From Gemmatimonadota bacterium (GTDB taxonomy: Bacteria > Gemmatimonadota > Gemmatimonadetes > Gemmatimonadales > Gemmatimonadaceae), in the NCBI GenBank assembly GCA_028287235.1, contig JAQBQB010000030.1, positions 310,001-374,000 of the forward strand: DNA of 64,000 nt, in the 5' to 3' direction. The number at the start of each line of letters is the position of its first letter. Position 1 is the first letter of the stretch. Below the pieces are notes generated by a model that did no database searches, was not told the origin of the DNA, and worked only from the letters and a program-made list of their open reading frames with translations. The position numbers were made by a program, and so were the translations under genes. This document shows, piece after piece, positions 42,647 to 52,057 of the stretch.

Positions 42647-45421
42647 GTGAACTCTTCAAAGTCTGGCGGCTCGTCAAACGGCCCACGCCTCACACCGCCG
42701 CCCACACCGCCGCCCACACCACGCGCTCCGCGGACCGTTCGCGATCCGTATCTTCCCGATCACGAGTCCTTCATTCGCGCCGAGCCGCCTAGCGGTCGCG
42801 TGATCGTGATCGCGCCGACGCGCGCGGCGTGCGAGACGATCGAGCTCGCGGTGCAGCTCCACATCGAGACGTACCTCGAAAAGCACCACGGAGAACGCGT
42901 GCGCGAGCTCGCGCGCTCGGGCCGCGGCTTCGGGATCGTCGCCGGCACCGGCACGGGGAAGACGCTCGCCATTCGTCCGATCGCCGAGGAGATTCTCGGA
43001 ACCAAGGAACTGAAGGTCGGCGTCGTGAACCGCGAGCGCGAGGCGACGCCCGAGACGCCGACGTGGAACGTCATCGTCGTCACCACCGGCATTGCGCGCC
43101 GGTGGTTCGAAGAAGGCGACATTCTCCCGACGGACACCATCGTCGTGGACGAGATCCACCAGACTTCGGCCGAGCTCGAGCTCTGTCTCGCGCTCGGCAA
43201 GCGAGTAGGCGCGCGCTACGTGTGGCTGTCGGCCACGGTGAATCCCGACTTCTACGCGAAGTATCTCAACTCCGCCGACGTGCTCGAGGTCTACGACTTC
43301 GATCCCGAGAAAGCCGCGGACGTGCGCGTGATCCGCAAACAGCCGCCGCAGTTTCTCGACGAGGCGTTTCTGCGCCAGCTCGTGAAGCAGAAGCGCGGCG
43401 TGGCGCTGTTCGTCCCCACGCGCCGCGGCGTGGAAGACGCGGCCGAGCACGTGCGACGCATGGCGCCGCGCGTGAACACCGCGTTCTATCACGGCGGCGA
43501 GCCGATCCGAATTCTGCGCCCCTTTCTCGAGGGCGGGGAGCAGAAGCCGTACTTTCTGGCGATGACCGCCGCGGGCCAGAGCGCGCTCAACGTGCGCGGG
43601 CTCGACACCGTGGTGATCGACGACAAGAAATTTTTCAACGCGATCGATCGCGGCCGCAACGTGCTCTCGCAGGAGCACCTCGGCGCGAACGAGATTCTGC
43701 AAATGGCGGGGCGCGTACACGGGCGCGTGGCCGGCGGCCGCGTGTTCATCCTCTCCGACCGCGACATCGAGTTCAGCGCGCTCAAGCCGACGGAGCCGGA
43801 GTTCCAGCTCGCCGGCGACTCGGAGCGCGTGGCAATGACCTGCGCCGCGCTCGGCGTGCGCGCGGACGAGCTCGAGCTGCCGGTGCCGCTCGACAAGCTG
43901 TCGTACCGCAAGGCGGTGGGGCTGCTCGAGGAGCGCGGCATCGTCGAGAACGGCCGGCTCACCGGGTACGGGCGGGCCGTGGAAGCGATGCCCGTGGACC
44001 GCGCCTGGGCGGAGCTGTTAGTAAACGCTGATGACGACCTGATGCCGTATCTCGCCGTCATGAGCTCCGTGGAGTCGCTGCACCGCATGACGCGCGAGGA
44101 ACGCGACCTCGACGGCCTGGTCATTCCCGGCAGCGATCATCTCACGGCGTACAATCTCTACGCCGAGGCGTACGCGGTCGCCGGACACATGGGAAGCGTG
44201 TACGGCCTCCCGCGCCATCTGTTCGACGAGGAGAAGATCGAGCGATGGGCCGAGCGCCGCGGCGCGTTGGTGAAGTCGATCGAGGACACCGCGCTCGGAA
44301 TGGCGAGCATCTATCGCTCGGTCGGGATCGCGCTACCCAATCGCATGCCGCTGGCGCGCGAGGACACGCTGCGGAGCTTCCAGCAACTGCTCGCGCAGTA
44401 CATGCCGTTCGCGCTGGTGATCGACGAGCAGACAGCGTCGGGCGACGAGGCGCGCGTATCGAAGACGAGCGTGGCCGGGAGCTGGGGGCCGATCACCGGA
44501 ACGATTCGCTACTTCGCCGACAAATTCGGGAATCCGCGGGCGTCGATCGAAGGCACGCAGATTCCGTACGATCTGCTGCGGCCGTACGCGTCCGTGACCG
44601 AAGGCGAGTTGATCTACAATCCCGACAGCCGGCGTGCGCCGCTCGTGCTGCGCCGGCGCGTGGAGTATCACGGCTTCGAGCTCGAAAGAGAGATCGAGCC
44701 CATCGATGAATTTCCGCCCGAGCTCGCAGCCCGAGCGAGGCGTGCATTGGCCGAGGCGCTGGCGCGCGGCGAGGCGCGTCACGCCGGTGCGCAGAAGAAT
44801 CAGGCGGCGATCGACGCGATCCGTGAGACGTATCGCCGCTCGGGCGGCCAGACGCCGCGCTTCGGATTTCCGGAGCTCACGGCGGTGTACGAGCAACAGC
44901 TCGCGAACGTCAACTCGGCGACCGAGTTCCGGCACACGCCGGTATACGTGAATGCCGACGACGTCGTGCCGCGCGAGGTGCGCGAGCGGTACGCGTCGCT
45001 GCCGTCGAGCGTCGAGCTGCGCGGCAAGGACGTGGAAATTCACTACGACGTCGAAGAATCGCCGGAGGGCAATACGGGCGTGGCGCGGTTGCGCCTTCCC
45101 GAAAAGGTCGCGCGCACGCTTTCCGAAGCGGAGCTGCCGTCGCTCGACCGTCCGCTGCGCTTCATCGTCACGCGCGGCGCGCGCGGTGCGGCGCGAGGCG
45201 CGACGCTCGCCGAGCTGCAGGCGGAGCTCGATCGGCCGTTCACCGAGAAGGAGCTCGCGGAGCTCGATCGCGATTCGGATGAGCGCCGCCGCGACCGTCA
45301 CGAGCGGAAGCGGGGCGGGAACAGGAAGCCGCAGGGCGAAAGCAAGCCGAAGGGCGAGGGCGACGGTCGCAGCCGCTTTCACGGACACGGCACGAAGAAG
45401 CGCGGCCGCAAGCGACGCTAG
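42647..45421 (+). CDS. DEAH-box ATP-dependent helicase, HrpA/HrpB-like
   Basis: A 924-residue protein. Motif I is VAGTGTGKTLAI (about residue 102), motif II is VVDEIHQ (about 168; DEIH), motif III SATVN, then a C-terminal core with FYHGG, SALNVRGLDTVVIDD and QMAGRVHGRV (motif VI). Residues about 400-540 resemble the ratchet region of DEAH RNA helicases (VPLDKLSYRKAVGLLEERGI, LTGYGRAVEAMPVDRAWAELL). The last 55 residues are very basic (KRGGNRKPQG, KKRGRKRR), suiting RNA binding. The N-terminus carries a 12-bp tandem repeat (CACACCGCCGCC, 42691-42714) giving TPPP repeats. GTG start at 42647. RNA or ribosome remodelling is inferred from family. Confidence 0.85.
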   Translation: MNSSKSGGSSNGPRLTPPPTPPPTPRAPRTVRDPYLPDHESFIRAEPPSGRVIVIAPTRAACETIELAVQLHIETYLEKHHGERVRELARSGRGFGIVAGTGTGKTLAIRPIAEEILGTKELKVGVVNREREATPETPTWNVIVVTTGIARRWFEEGDILPTDTIVVDEIHQTSAELELCLALGKRVGARYVWLSATVNPDFYAKYLNSADVLEVYDFDPEKAADVRVIRKQPPQFLDEAFLRQLVKQKRGVALFVPTRRGVEDAAEHVRRMAPRVNTAFYHGGEPIRILRPFLEGGEQKPYFLAMTAAGQSALNVRGLDTVVIDDKKFFNAIDRGRNVLSQEHLGANEILQMAGRVHGRVAGGRVFILSDRDIEFSALKPTEPEFQLAGDSERVAMTCAALGVRADELELPVPLDKLSYRKAVGLLEERGIVENGRLTGYGRAVEAMPVDRAWAELLVNADDDLMPYLAVMSSVESLHRMTREERDLDGLVIPGSDHLTAYNLYAEAYAVAGHMGSVYGLPRHLFDEEKIERWAERRGALVKSIEDTALGMASIYRSVGIALPNRMPLAREDTLRSFQQLLAQYMPFALVIDEQTASGDEARVSKTSVAGSWGPITGTIRYFADKFGNPRASIEGTQIPYDLLRPYASVTEGELIYNPDSRRAPLVLRRRVEYHGFELEREIEPIDEFPPELAARARRALAEALARGEARHAGAQKNQAAIDAIRETYRRSGGQTPRFGFPELTAVYEQQLANVNSATEFRHTPVYVNADDVVPREVRERYASLPSSVELRGKDVEIHYDVEESPEGNTGVARLRLPEKVARTLSEAELPSLDRPLRFIVTRGARGAARGATLAELQAELDRPFTEKELAELDRDSDERRRDRHERKRGGNRKPQGESKPKGEGDGRSRFHGHGTKKRGRKRR

Positions 45422-45460
45422 CGGCCACATACCCTAACTGTTCAACAAGGAGCCCAACAC

Positions 45461-45886
45461 ATGTCGATCTTCGAGCCCGCTCCGTCGCCCTGGCCCGGCC
45501 GTATGTTGAGCGTGCTGCGCATCGTCATGGGGCTCGTCTTCGTGACGACCGGGACGATGAAGGTGTTCAATGTGCCGCCCCTTCCCGCCGGCATGCCGCC
45601 GATCCTGCTCACCTCGCAGATGGGGATCGGCGGATTGCTCGAGGTGGTGGGCGGCACGTTGATCATCATCGGCCTGTTCACGCGGCCCGTGTCATTCGTG
45701 CTCGCCGGAGAGATGGCCGTGGCGTACTTTCAATTCCACTTTCCGCAGTCGTTCTGGCCGCAGGTCAACATGGGCATTCCAGCCATCCTCGACTGTTTCA
45801 TCTTCTTGTACTTCGTGGCGGCCGGCGCCGGAGTGTGGAGCGTGGACGCCATGATCGCCCGCTCGAGGGTTCGCGGCCCGCATTGA
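45461..45886 (+). CDS. DoxX-family membrane protein
   Basis: A 141-residue protein with four hydrophobic helices: SVLRIVMGLVFVTTGTMKV, IGGLLEVVGGTLIIIGLFTRP, FVLAGEMAVAYFQFH, AILDCFIFLYFVAAGAGVWS. The first helix with FVTTGTMKVF and GLFTRP in the second are DoxX-family features. DoxX-like proteins are linked to quinol or disulfide metabolism, but the role of this subgroup is open. A GGAG site 9 nt before the ATG supports the start. The TGA overlaps the TTG start of the MATE gene (TTGA). Confidence 0.88.
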   Translation: MSIFEPAPSPWPGRMLSVLRIVMGLVFVTTGTMKVFNVPPLPAGMPPILLTSQMGIGGLLEVVGGTLIIIGLFTRPVSFVLAGEMAVAYFQFHFPQSFWPQVNMGIPAILDCFIFLYFVAAGAGVWSVDAMIARSRVRGPH

Positions 45887-47355
45887 CCGACGTCTCCGTA
45901 TCGCGTTCCGCTGCCGCCGTCGACGTTCCGCCGGCATCCTCCCCGCCCATCCCGGCGGTTGCTCGGCGCTACGACCGATCGATCGTGGAGGGCCCGCTGT
46001 TCTCGGCGGTGTGGAAGATCGCGTGGCCCACGATGCTGGCGAACATCATCGGGGGGCTGCAGGGAATCGTCGACAACGTCATGGTGGGCCGCCTCGTCGG
46101 CTACAAAGGCAACGCCGCGATCGGCGTGTCGTGGCAGATATTCATCGTCGTCATCGTCTTCATCACTTCGCTGTTCACGGGCATGAGCGTGCTCGTGGCG
46201 CGCTTCGCGGGAGCGGGTGAGCCGGAGAAGGTCGACCGCACGGTGTATCAGGCGTTCCTGACGGCCATCGGCATCTCGGTGTTCATCATGGCGCCGGTGG
46301 GGTATTTCGCGTCGCCGTATCTACTGGACTTCGTGAATGCGACACCCGGGGTGAAGGCGGAAGCGCTGCCGTTTCTGCGGATCATGTTCATGTTCAGCAG
46401 CGGCATGATGGTCTTCTTCATGCTCGGTGGCGCGCTGCGCTCGGCGGGCGACGCGCGCACGCCAATGGTGCTCGGCATCGCGACGACACTGCTGAACATC
46501 GCGCTCAACGTGGTGCTGATCCGCGGGCTGGGGCCGATTCCCGCGTATGGTACGCGCGGTGCCGCGATGGGCACGTGCATCTCGTCGGGGCTCGTGTCGG
46601 TGTACGCGCTCGTGAAGCTCGTGAACGGCGGATGGGTGGTGTCATTTCCTCGCGGCGCTGGCTACGGTCCGGACTGGACGATCATCAAGTCGCTGTTCCG
46701 CTACGGGTTGCCCACGGGCATCCAGGGCATCGCGATGAACATCGGCGGCGTGTTCATGATGGCGTTCATCGGCTCGCTCGCGCAGAGCGCCGCGGCGCAG
46801 GCGGCGTTCGCGGTGTCGTACTCGCAGCTCTTCTCCTTCGTCACATGGACGTCGGTGGGCCTCATGGGCGCGGCGGCGACCGTCGCCGGCCAGAATCTCG
46901 GGGCGGGGAAGCCGGAGCGTTCTACGGCGGCGGTGCACACCGCGGCGCGCATCGGGCTCATGAGCGCGGCGTTCCTCGGAATCTTCTACTTCTTCTTCCC
47001 GCGGCAGCTTCTCGCCGTGTTCGGCATGAACGAGCCGGCGGTGGTGGAGATCGGCACGCAGCTGCTGCGCGTGCTGAGCGTATCGGGGTTGTTCATCGCC
47101 GTGGCGCTGACGTACACCGGCGGCTTGCAGGGCACGGGAGACACCAAGAGCCCACTCTATATCTCGATCGTGTCACAGGTCGTGGTGCCGCTCGGGATCT
47201 GCTTCGTGATCAAGCACACGGGAACGCTGCAGCCGATTCACATCTGGGTTGCGATTCTCGTGGGCCATGTGACGCGGTGCGCGTTGAGCATGCTGCGGTT
47301 CCGGCAGGGAAAGTGGAGAGGCATCACGGTGGAGATCGGGCCTGTCGCGCACTAG
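45883..47355 (+). CDS. MATE-family efflux transporter
   Basis: The 490-residue protein has 12 hydrophobic helices in two homologous halves and MATE signatures: AWPTMLANIIGGLQGIVDNVMVGRLVG, LLNIALNVVLIRGLG, SLFRYGLPTGIQGIAMNIGG, AATVAGQNLGAGKPER, TYTGGLQGTGDTKSPLYISI. It exports toxic or signalling organic cations in exchange for Na+ or H+. No MATE transport specificity can be read. Its TTG start (45883) overlaps the stop of the DoxX gene, so translation is coupled. A longer ORF beginning at 45835 is antisense to DoxX coding and not preferred. Confidence 0.92.
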   Translation: MTDVSVSRSAAAVDVPPASSPPIPAVARRYDRSIVEGPLFSAVWKIAWPTMLANIIGGLQGIVDNVMVGRLVGYKGNAAIGVSWQIFIVVIVFITSLFTGMSVLVARFAGAGEPEKVDRTVYQAFLTAIGISVFIMAPVGYFASPYLLDFVNATPGVKAEALPFLRIMFMFSSGMMVFFMLGGALRSAGDARTPMVLGIATTLLNIALNVVLIRGLGPIPAYGTRGAAMGTCISSGLVSVYALVKLVNGGWVVSFPRGAGYGPDWTIIKSLFRYGLPTGIQGIAMNIGGVFMMAFIGSLAQSAAAQAAFAVSYSQLFSFVTWTSVGLMGAAATVAGQNLGAGKPERSTAAVHTAARIGLMSAAFLGIFYFFFPRQLLAVFGMNEPAVVEIGTQLLRVLSVSGLFIAVALTYTGGLQGTGDTKSPLYISIVSQVVVPLGICFVIKHTGTLQPIHIWVAILVGHVTRCALSMLRFRQGKWRGITVEIGPVAH

Positions 47356-47366
47356 CCGCATGACCG

Positions 47367-47882
47367 CTACGGCAACTGCATCACGTACGTCTCCTGCTTC
47401 ACCACCTCGAACCCTCTCGCCCTGTAGTTCGGCAGCGCGTGCGGCGAATCGAGCGTGCAGGTGTGCAGCCAGACGCGCGACGGGCCGAGGGCCCACGCTT
47501 CTTCCGCCGCGCGTGTGAGCATGGCCTTGCCGAGTCCGCGCCCGATGAACGGGGCCGCAAGTCCGAAGTAGACGACTTCCACCGATCCGTCTTCGCTGCG
47601 CGCGAGCTCGAAGTAGCCGGCGCTCTCGTTGCCCACGAGACATTCCCACAGGTACACGTTCGGCGACGCGAAGTAGGATGTGATTCGCTCGTCCGGCCAC
47701 GCGTTGCGATCGTGCCAATGCCACTGGTCGCCCACGGCGCGATAGAGACGCCGGTACTGTTCGACGCCGACGCTCTCGCGGCGCACGAAGCGAACGTGTG
47801 GATCGGTGGTGCGCGCCGCGCGAAGCTGCTCCGGCGAGCGGAGCTCCAGATACGTGCGAACGACTTCGACGACCGGGCTCAA
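47367..47882 (-). CDS. GNAT-family N-acetyltransferase
   Basis: A 171-residue protein with the GNAT acetyl-CoA core: YFELARSEDGSVEVVYFGLAAPFIGRGLGKAMLTRAAEEAW (the R/Q-x-x-G-x-G/A pattern IGRGLGKA) and a C-terminal strand VWLHTCTLDSPHALPNYRARGFEVV. It transfers an acetyl group to an unknown amine. The TTG start at 47882 overlaps the TGA of the upstream gene (TTGA), a coupling also used at 45883. Confidence 0.88.
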   Translation of the reverse strand: MSPVVEVVRTYLELRSPEQLRAARTTDPHVRFVRRESVGVEQYRRLYRAVGDQWHWHDRNAWPDERITSYFASPNVYLWECLVGNESAGYFELARSEDGSVEVVYFGLAAPFIGRGLGKAMLTRAAEEAWALGPSRVWLHTCTLDSPHALPNYRARGFEVVKQETYVMQLP

Positions 47883-48559
47883 TGCGACCTGAGCTTCTCC
47901 CGGTGGCGGGCGGCCTTCGCGCGGTTTCCGCAAGTCGCCATGTCGCACCACCGGCGGCGTCCGTTCTTCGTGTTGTCGTAGAACACGCGCTGGCAGCGCT
48001 GGTCGGCGCAGCGTCGCACCCGCGAGAGCTCGCCGAGGATCAAAGCGTCGGCGGCGGATTCCACGACTGGAATGACGAGGCCGGCGAACGCGTCGCCCAC
48101 CGGCACGAACGACCGGATGAAGGTGCCGTCGCCGCGGAGATCGACGCGGCGCGTTCCGGCGCTGCGTCCCAGCACGCGGTTGATCTCGGCGAGTCCCTCG
48201 GTGCGAATGCGCTCGCTCATCGGGCCGCGCTCGGCGAGCGAGCGGAGCGCGCCACGTACACGCCGTGCGTCGACGAGTGCGGCGGCGGCGCCCGCGGGCT
48301 GCTGCTGCGCGCGGCGCCGAATGCCACCGCCGCGTTCGGCGTCGAGCACCGAAGCGGCCTCGAGCCAGCGCACCATCGTCTCGAAGTCCCGCAGCGAGTC
48401 GAAGCGACGCAGGCCGTGCTCGCAGTTCACGAAGTCCAACCAGAGCCGCTCGCCCACGAACACGAAAGGCGAGCGCTCGCTGCTGCTCGCACGCGGTTGC
48501 GCGAAGGCGCTGACCGTGGCGGAGTCGGAAGATGGAGTGAGTGAGAGCATGGTCGGCAT
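47879..48559 (-). CDS. ABATE-type protein with CGNR zinc finger
   Basis: The 226-residue protein has a putative ligand/RNA-binding ABATE region (FVFVGERLWLDFVNCEHGLRRFDSLRDFETMVRWLE; a helix-rich middle) and a C-terminal CGNR zinc-finger: RRCADQRCQRVFYDN, RRRWCDMATCGNRAKAARHREK. Such proteins are thought to be transcription- or translation-associated regulators. ATG 48559 was chosen over the TTG at 48562 and ATG 48547. It is followed by the coupled GNAT gene, so they probably act together, for instance on a modified protein or small molecule. Confidence 0.85.
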   Translation of the reverse strand: MPTMLSLTPSSDSATVSAFAQPRASSSERSPFVFVGERLWLDFVNCEHGLRRFDSLRDFETMVRWLEAASVLDAERGGGIRRRAQQQPAGAAAALVDARRVRGALRSLAERGPMSERIRTEGLAEINRVLGRSAGTRRVDLRGDGTFIRSFVPVGDAFAGLVIPVVESAADALILGELSRVRRCADQRCQRVFYDNTKNGRRRWCDMATCGNRAKAARHREKLRSH

Positions 48560-48677
48560 CAAGGGACGACAAGCATATCCCGCCGCGCAGCGCGCAGCAA
48601 GCGAACACCATCGGCGGCCTCAGGTCTAACGACGCGGCGCGGCGCTGTGTACATTTGCCACGCTTCGTCAGCGATTA

Positions 48678-49268
48678 TTGAACGAAACGATACTTATTCC
48701 CGTGCCTGCTGAACCTCCCGCTTCACGACTGGTGGCCATCACGTCCATCGCGGTCGGGTCTACCAATCCCGTCAAGATCGGCGCCGTGTGCGCCGTGATC
48801 GGCATGCTCGCGCCGGCGGCGCGCGTGGACGGTGTCGCTGTCGCGTCGACGGTTGCCGATCAACCGTTCGGCGACGAGGAGACGATCCGCGGCGCGCTGG
48901 CCCGCGCGAGTGCCGCGCGTGAAGCGCTCGGCGCGGAGCTTGGCGTCGGCATCGAAGGCGGCGTCGTCGAGCAGCCAGACGGCTCGATGCGCACCTGCGC
49001 GTGGGCGGCGATCGTCGACGCGCACGGACGGTCGGGCGTTGGCGGCTCGCTGGCGATGCCGCTTCCGCAGAGCGTGGCCGCGATGATTCGCGGCGGCGTG
49101 GAGCTCGGCCATGCGATGGACCGTCTCGTCGGCGAGCACGACACCAAGCGCGGAAAGGGCGCCGTGGGGATTCTCACCGCGGGGCTCGTCGACCGGCAGG
49201 GTGCGTACGAGGTGCTCGTCAGCTACGCACTGGCGCCGTTTCTCACCGCCGAGCTGTACGGCGTGTGA
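48678..49268 (+). CDS. yjjX: Inosine/xanthosine triphosphatase, YjjX-like (DUF84)
   Basis: The 196-residue protein has the DUF84/YjjX signatures VGSTNPVKIGAVCAVI, QPFGDEETIRGALARASAA, GVGIEGGV and LVGEHDTKRGKGAVGILT. Family members hydrolyse non-canonical (deaminated) purine NTPs. TTG at 48678 gives the longest product; GTG at 48702 would remove eight residues and leave the domain intact. Followed directly by the membrane protein at 49268 with overlapping TGATG. Confidence 0.85.
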   Translation: MNETILIPVPAEPPASRLVAITSIAVGSTNPVKIGAVCAVIGMLAPAARVDGVAVASTVADQPFGDEETIRGALARASAAREALGAELGVGIEGGVVEQPDGSMRTCAWAAIVDAHGRSGVGGSLAMPLPQSVAAMIRGGVELGHAMDRLVGEHDTKRGKGAVGILTAGLVDRQGAYEVLVSYALAPFLTAELYGV

Positions 49269-49552
49269 TGCGAAGCGACGGCAAGCGGAGAACCCGCGTG
49301 ATCGTCGGACTCGCGATTCCGCTCGGCTTGATCGTCGGCGGGGCCCTGCAGGACATCGCGCGCATCGTGCTGCCCTACAGCGCCACGAAGGTGTTCTTCA
49401 CCAGCGGGCTCACGTGGCAGTCGGGACCGATGGTGCACCTCAACCTCATCATCGGATCGCTCGGGCTCGGCCCGGTGGCGATCGACATCTCGTTGCTCGG
49501 CGTCGTGGGCGCGGTTGCGACCGTGCGCATCCTGCTCACGCTGTTCGAGTAG
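49268..49552 (+). CDS. DUF4321-type small membrane protein
   Basis: A 94-residue protein with a basic N-terminus (MRSDGKRRTR), a first membrane helix (VIVGLAIPLGLIVGGALQ), an extracytoplasmic loop and a second C-terminal helix (IDISLLGVVGAVATVRILLTLF). Layout and length fit DUF4321 proteins, which are of unknown function. The ATG overlaps the TGA of yjjX. Confidence 0.75.
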   Translation: MRSDGKRRTRVIVGLAIPLGLIVGGALQDIARIVLPYSATKVFFTSGLTWQSGPMVHLNLIIGSLGLGPVAIDISLLGVVGAVATVRILLTLFE

Positions 49553-49566
49553 CGCCAAGCGTAGCG

Positions 49567-51018
49567 TTACGACGGCACCGACCTGTACGAGCCGCTCGGC
49601 GGTAAGCTCGAGTGCTTCGCGTGTCGCTTCGCCAGCGCCTGGAGCCCGTCGTACGCCGCGTACTTGTACGCGTCGGATAGCGACGGGTAGTTGAAGACGC
49701 TCTGAATGAAGAAGTCGATCGTGCCGCCATACGTGAGGCACGCCATGCCGATGTGAATCAGCTCGGCGGCGCCCTCGCCGACGATCGACACACCGAGCAG
49801 GCGCTGGTCGGCGGGGCTGAACAGCAGCTTCACGAAACCCTCGACGTCGCCGATGATCTGACCGCGCGCGTTTCCCCGAAAGGATGCGCGGCCGATCTCG
49901 AAGTCGATGCGCTTGTAGGCAAGCTGCTCTTCCGTCATGCCGACGGTGGCGACTTCGGGAATCGTGTAGACGCCGTACGGGATGACGTTCGCCACGGCCT
50001 GCTTGTAGCGCAGGTCGAAGGCGTGACAGATCGCGACGCGCGCCTGCTCCATCGACGTCGAGGCGAGCGCGGGAAAGCCGATCACGTCGCCGGCCGCGTA
50101 GATCCAGGGAATGTCGGTCCGGTAGTGCTGGTCCACGACCACGAAGCCGCGCGAGTTCGTACGCACGCCGATGGTGTCGAGCCCGAGCCCCGCCGATGCG
50201 CCGATTCGCCCCGCGCAGTAAAGCGCGCAGTCGGCGCTCAGCTCGTCGCCGCTGCCGAGGCGCACGACGGCCCGGCTGCTCTCCACGGCGATACTCGCGA
50301 CGTCGGTATCGAGCAGCACGCTCACGCCGAGCCGGCCTGTCATCTGCTGGCGGAGTGCGTCGCAGACGTCGGCGTCGAGGTGCGCGAGCAGTCGCGCGCG
50401 CGACGTCACGATCGTCACCCGCACGCCGAGCGCCGCGAAGATGCACGCGTACTCGCAACCCACCACGCCGCCGCCGACGACGATCATCGACGCCGGGATC
50501 CTGTCGAGGGTGAGCAGCGTGTCGCTGTCGACGATCACGGAGCCGTCCACCGCGACGCCGCTGGGCTGCTGCGGGTGCGAGCCGGTGGCGACGAGGAACG
50601 CGCCGCCTGTGATGCGGCGCGGCTTCTCGCCGTACCGCGTGACTTCGACCGTCCGTGCGTCGACGAACGTTGCCGCGCCCTGATACTGTGTGACGTCGTG
50701 CCGCTTGAAGTTGTCGTCGATCAACTTCCACTCGGCGTCGACTACGGCGCGCTCGCGGAACATGAAATCGGCGATCGTGATGTCGGGCTTCACGTGGTAG
50801 TCGACGCCGTACAGGCCGCGCTGGCGAAGGCCGGAGAAGTAGAGCGCGGTCTCGCGCAGCGTCTTCGACGGCACGGTGCCGGTGTTGATCGCGGCGCCGC
50901 CCGGCCGCGGCGCGCGCTCGATGACGCAGACGCGCTTGCCGAAGTACGCGGCCTGCGCCGCGCCCTTTTCGCCGGCGGGCCCCGCGCCGATCACGACGAG
51001 ATCGAAATGCTCACTCAT
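49567..51018 (-). CDS. sthA: Soluble (Si-specific) NAD(P)+ transhydrogenase
   Basis: The 483-residue flavoprotein has GAGPAGEKGA (FAD), the SthA-specific redox-inactive segment GGAAINTGTVPSKTLRE (Thr where lipoamide dehydrogenase has catalytic Cys), GGGVVGCEYACIFAALG (NAD(P) site) and the interface domain with IPEVATVGMTEEQL. It equilibrates NADPH with NAD+. The gene lies minus-strand after the LD-carboxypeptidase gene, whose stop overlaps its start by 8 bp (ATGAGTGA), so the two are translationally coupled. Confidence 0.94.
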   Translation of the reverse strand: MSEHFDLVVIGAGPAGEKGAAQAAYFGKRVCVIERAPRPGGAAINTGTVPSKTLRETALYFSGLRQRGLYGVDYHVKPDITIADFMFRERAVVDAEWKLIDDNFKRHDVTQYQGAATFVDARTVEVTRYGEKPRRITGGAFLVATGSHPQQPSGVAVDGSVIVDSDTLLTLDRIPASMIVVGGGVVGCEYACIFAALGVRVTIVTSRARLLAHLDADVCDALRQQMTGRLGVSVLLDTDVASIAVESSRAVVRLGSGDELSADCALYCAGRIGASAGLGLDTIGVRTNSRGFVVVDQHYRTDIPWIYAAGDVIGFPALASTSMEQARVAICHAFDLRYKQAVANVIPYGVYTIPEVATVGMTEEQLAYKRIDFEIGRASFRGNARGQIIGDVEGFVKLLFSPADQRLLGVSIVGEGAAELIHIGMACLTYGGTIDFFIQSVFNYPSLSDAYKYAAYDGLQALAKRHAKHSSLPPSGSYRSVPS

Positions 51019-51985
51019 GGTGGTCGGGCGGCGGCGTGAGCGCGTCTTCGCGGTACGTGATCCATCCGCGAGTCTCTTCGACCACGAGTTCCACCTCGGT
51101 GCCGAGCGGTATGGTCAAATTGGGGTTGTCATGTCCGGCCGGAAAGTCCATGAGCACGGGAACGTCGAGGTCGGAGATGAGGTCGAGCAGAAAATCCTCG
51201 AACTCGTCTTCCTCCGAGCGGTCGAGTGAGAGCTGGCCGAAGACGATGCCGGCCACGCCCTCGAGCAGTCCCGCGGCGCGCATGTGCACGAGCCGCTCGT
51301 CGACGAACGACATCGGGTCGCGCGTCTCCTCGACGAAGAGAATCGCGCCCTGGAGATCGATCTGGTAGTTGGTGCCGATCGTCTGCTGCACGAGCGCGAG
51401 ATTGCCGCCCACGAGCCGGCCCACGGCGCGGCCGGGCACCACGGCTCGCGACAGCTCGCGTCCGATCGGCTTGGACGGACAGGGTGTGGTGAGCGCGGTG
51501 ATCAGCGACGCCATGGTCGGATCGCGCAGGCTCGGTACGAGATCGTCGACCGTGGGCCCGTGAAAGGTGCGGAGGTTCGCGCGGCGCATCAGCCAGAGGT
51601 GCAGTGCGGTGATGTCCGAGTAGCCGACGAGCGATTTTGGATTGTTGCGAAAGACCGCCGGCTCGAGATGCGGCAGGAGGCGCACCGCGCCGTAGCCGCC
51701 GGTGCTTGCGATGATCGCCTTCACCTTGGGGTCGAGCCACATGCCCATGAGATTTTCGGCGCGCCGCTCGTCTTCGGCGCGTGTGAAGCGCGGCGCGATC
51801 TCGATCTCGGGGTCGAGCAGCACGTTGAAGCCCGCGCGCTCGAGCGCGCGCACGCCGCGCTGGAGCCACGCGGTCTTCGGTGCGTATGACGGTGAGACGA
51901 CACCGATGGTGTCGCCTTTGACGATCGCGGCCGGACGCAGGAGCGGAGGGCGCGCCGCGTCGGACTTCTTGTCGTTGGGTGTCAC
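51011..51985 (-). CDS. ldcA: LD-carboxypeptidase (S66 peptidase, MccF/LdcA-like)
   Basis: The 324-residue protein has the S66 features: DTIGVVSPSYAP, GGYGAVRLLPHL, the nucleophile serine in VGYSDITALHLW, a glutamate in LFVEETRDP and the histidine in FPAGHDNPNLTIPLG. Family members cleave the L-Lys/DAP-D-Ala bond of murein tetrapeptides in recycling, or inactivate microcin C-like compounds. No signal peptide, so cytoplasmic recycling fits best. GTG at 51985. It is coupled to sthA, an unexpected partner. Confidence 0.9.
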   Translation of the reverse strand: MTPNDKKSDAARPPLLRPAAIVKGDTIGVVSPSYAPKTAWLQRGVRALERAGFNVLLDPEIEIAPRFTRAEDERRAENLMGMWLDPKVKAIIASTGGYGAVRLLPHLEPAVFRNNPKSLVGYSDITALHLWLMRRANLRTFHGPTVDDLVPSLRDPTMASLITALTTPCPSKPIGRELSRAVVPGRAVGRLVGGNLALVQQTIGTNYQIDLQGAILFVEETRDPMSFVDERLVHMRAAGLLEGVAGIVFGQLSLDRSEEDEFEDFLLDLISDLDVPVLMDFPAGHDNPNLTIPLGTEVELVVEETRGWITYREDALTPPPDHHE

Positions 51986-52057
51986 GGCGTGGGCATGGGT
52001 GCGCCGGGGGGCGGCGTCATGGCGCTATCCTACGAGGGGTCTACTAGATTTACAACC

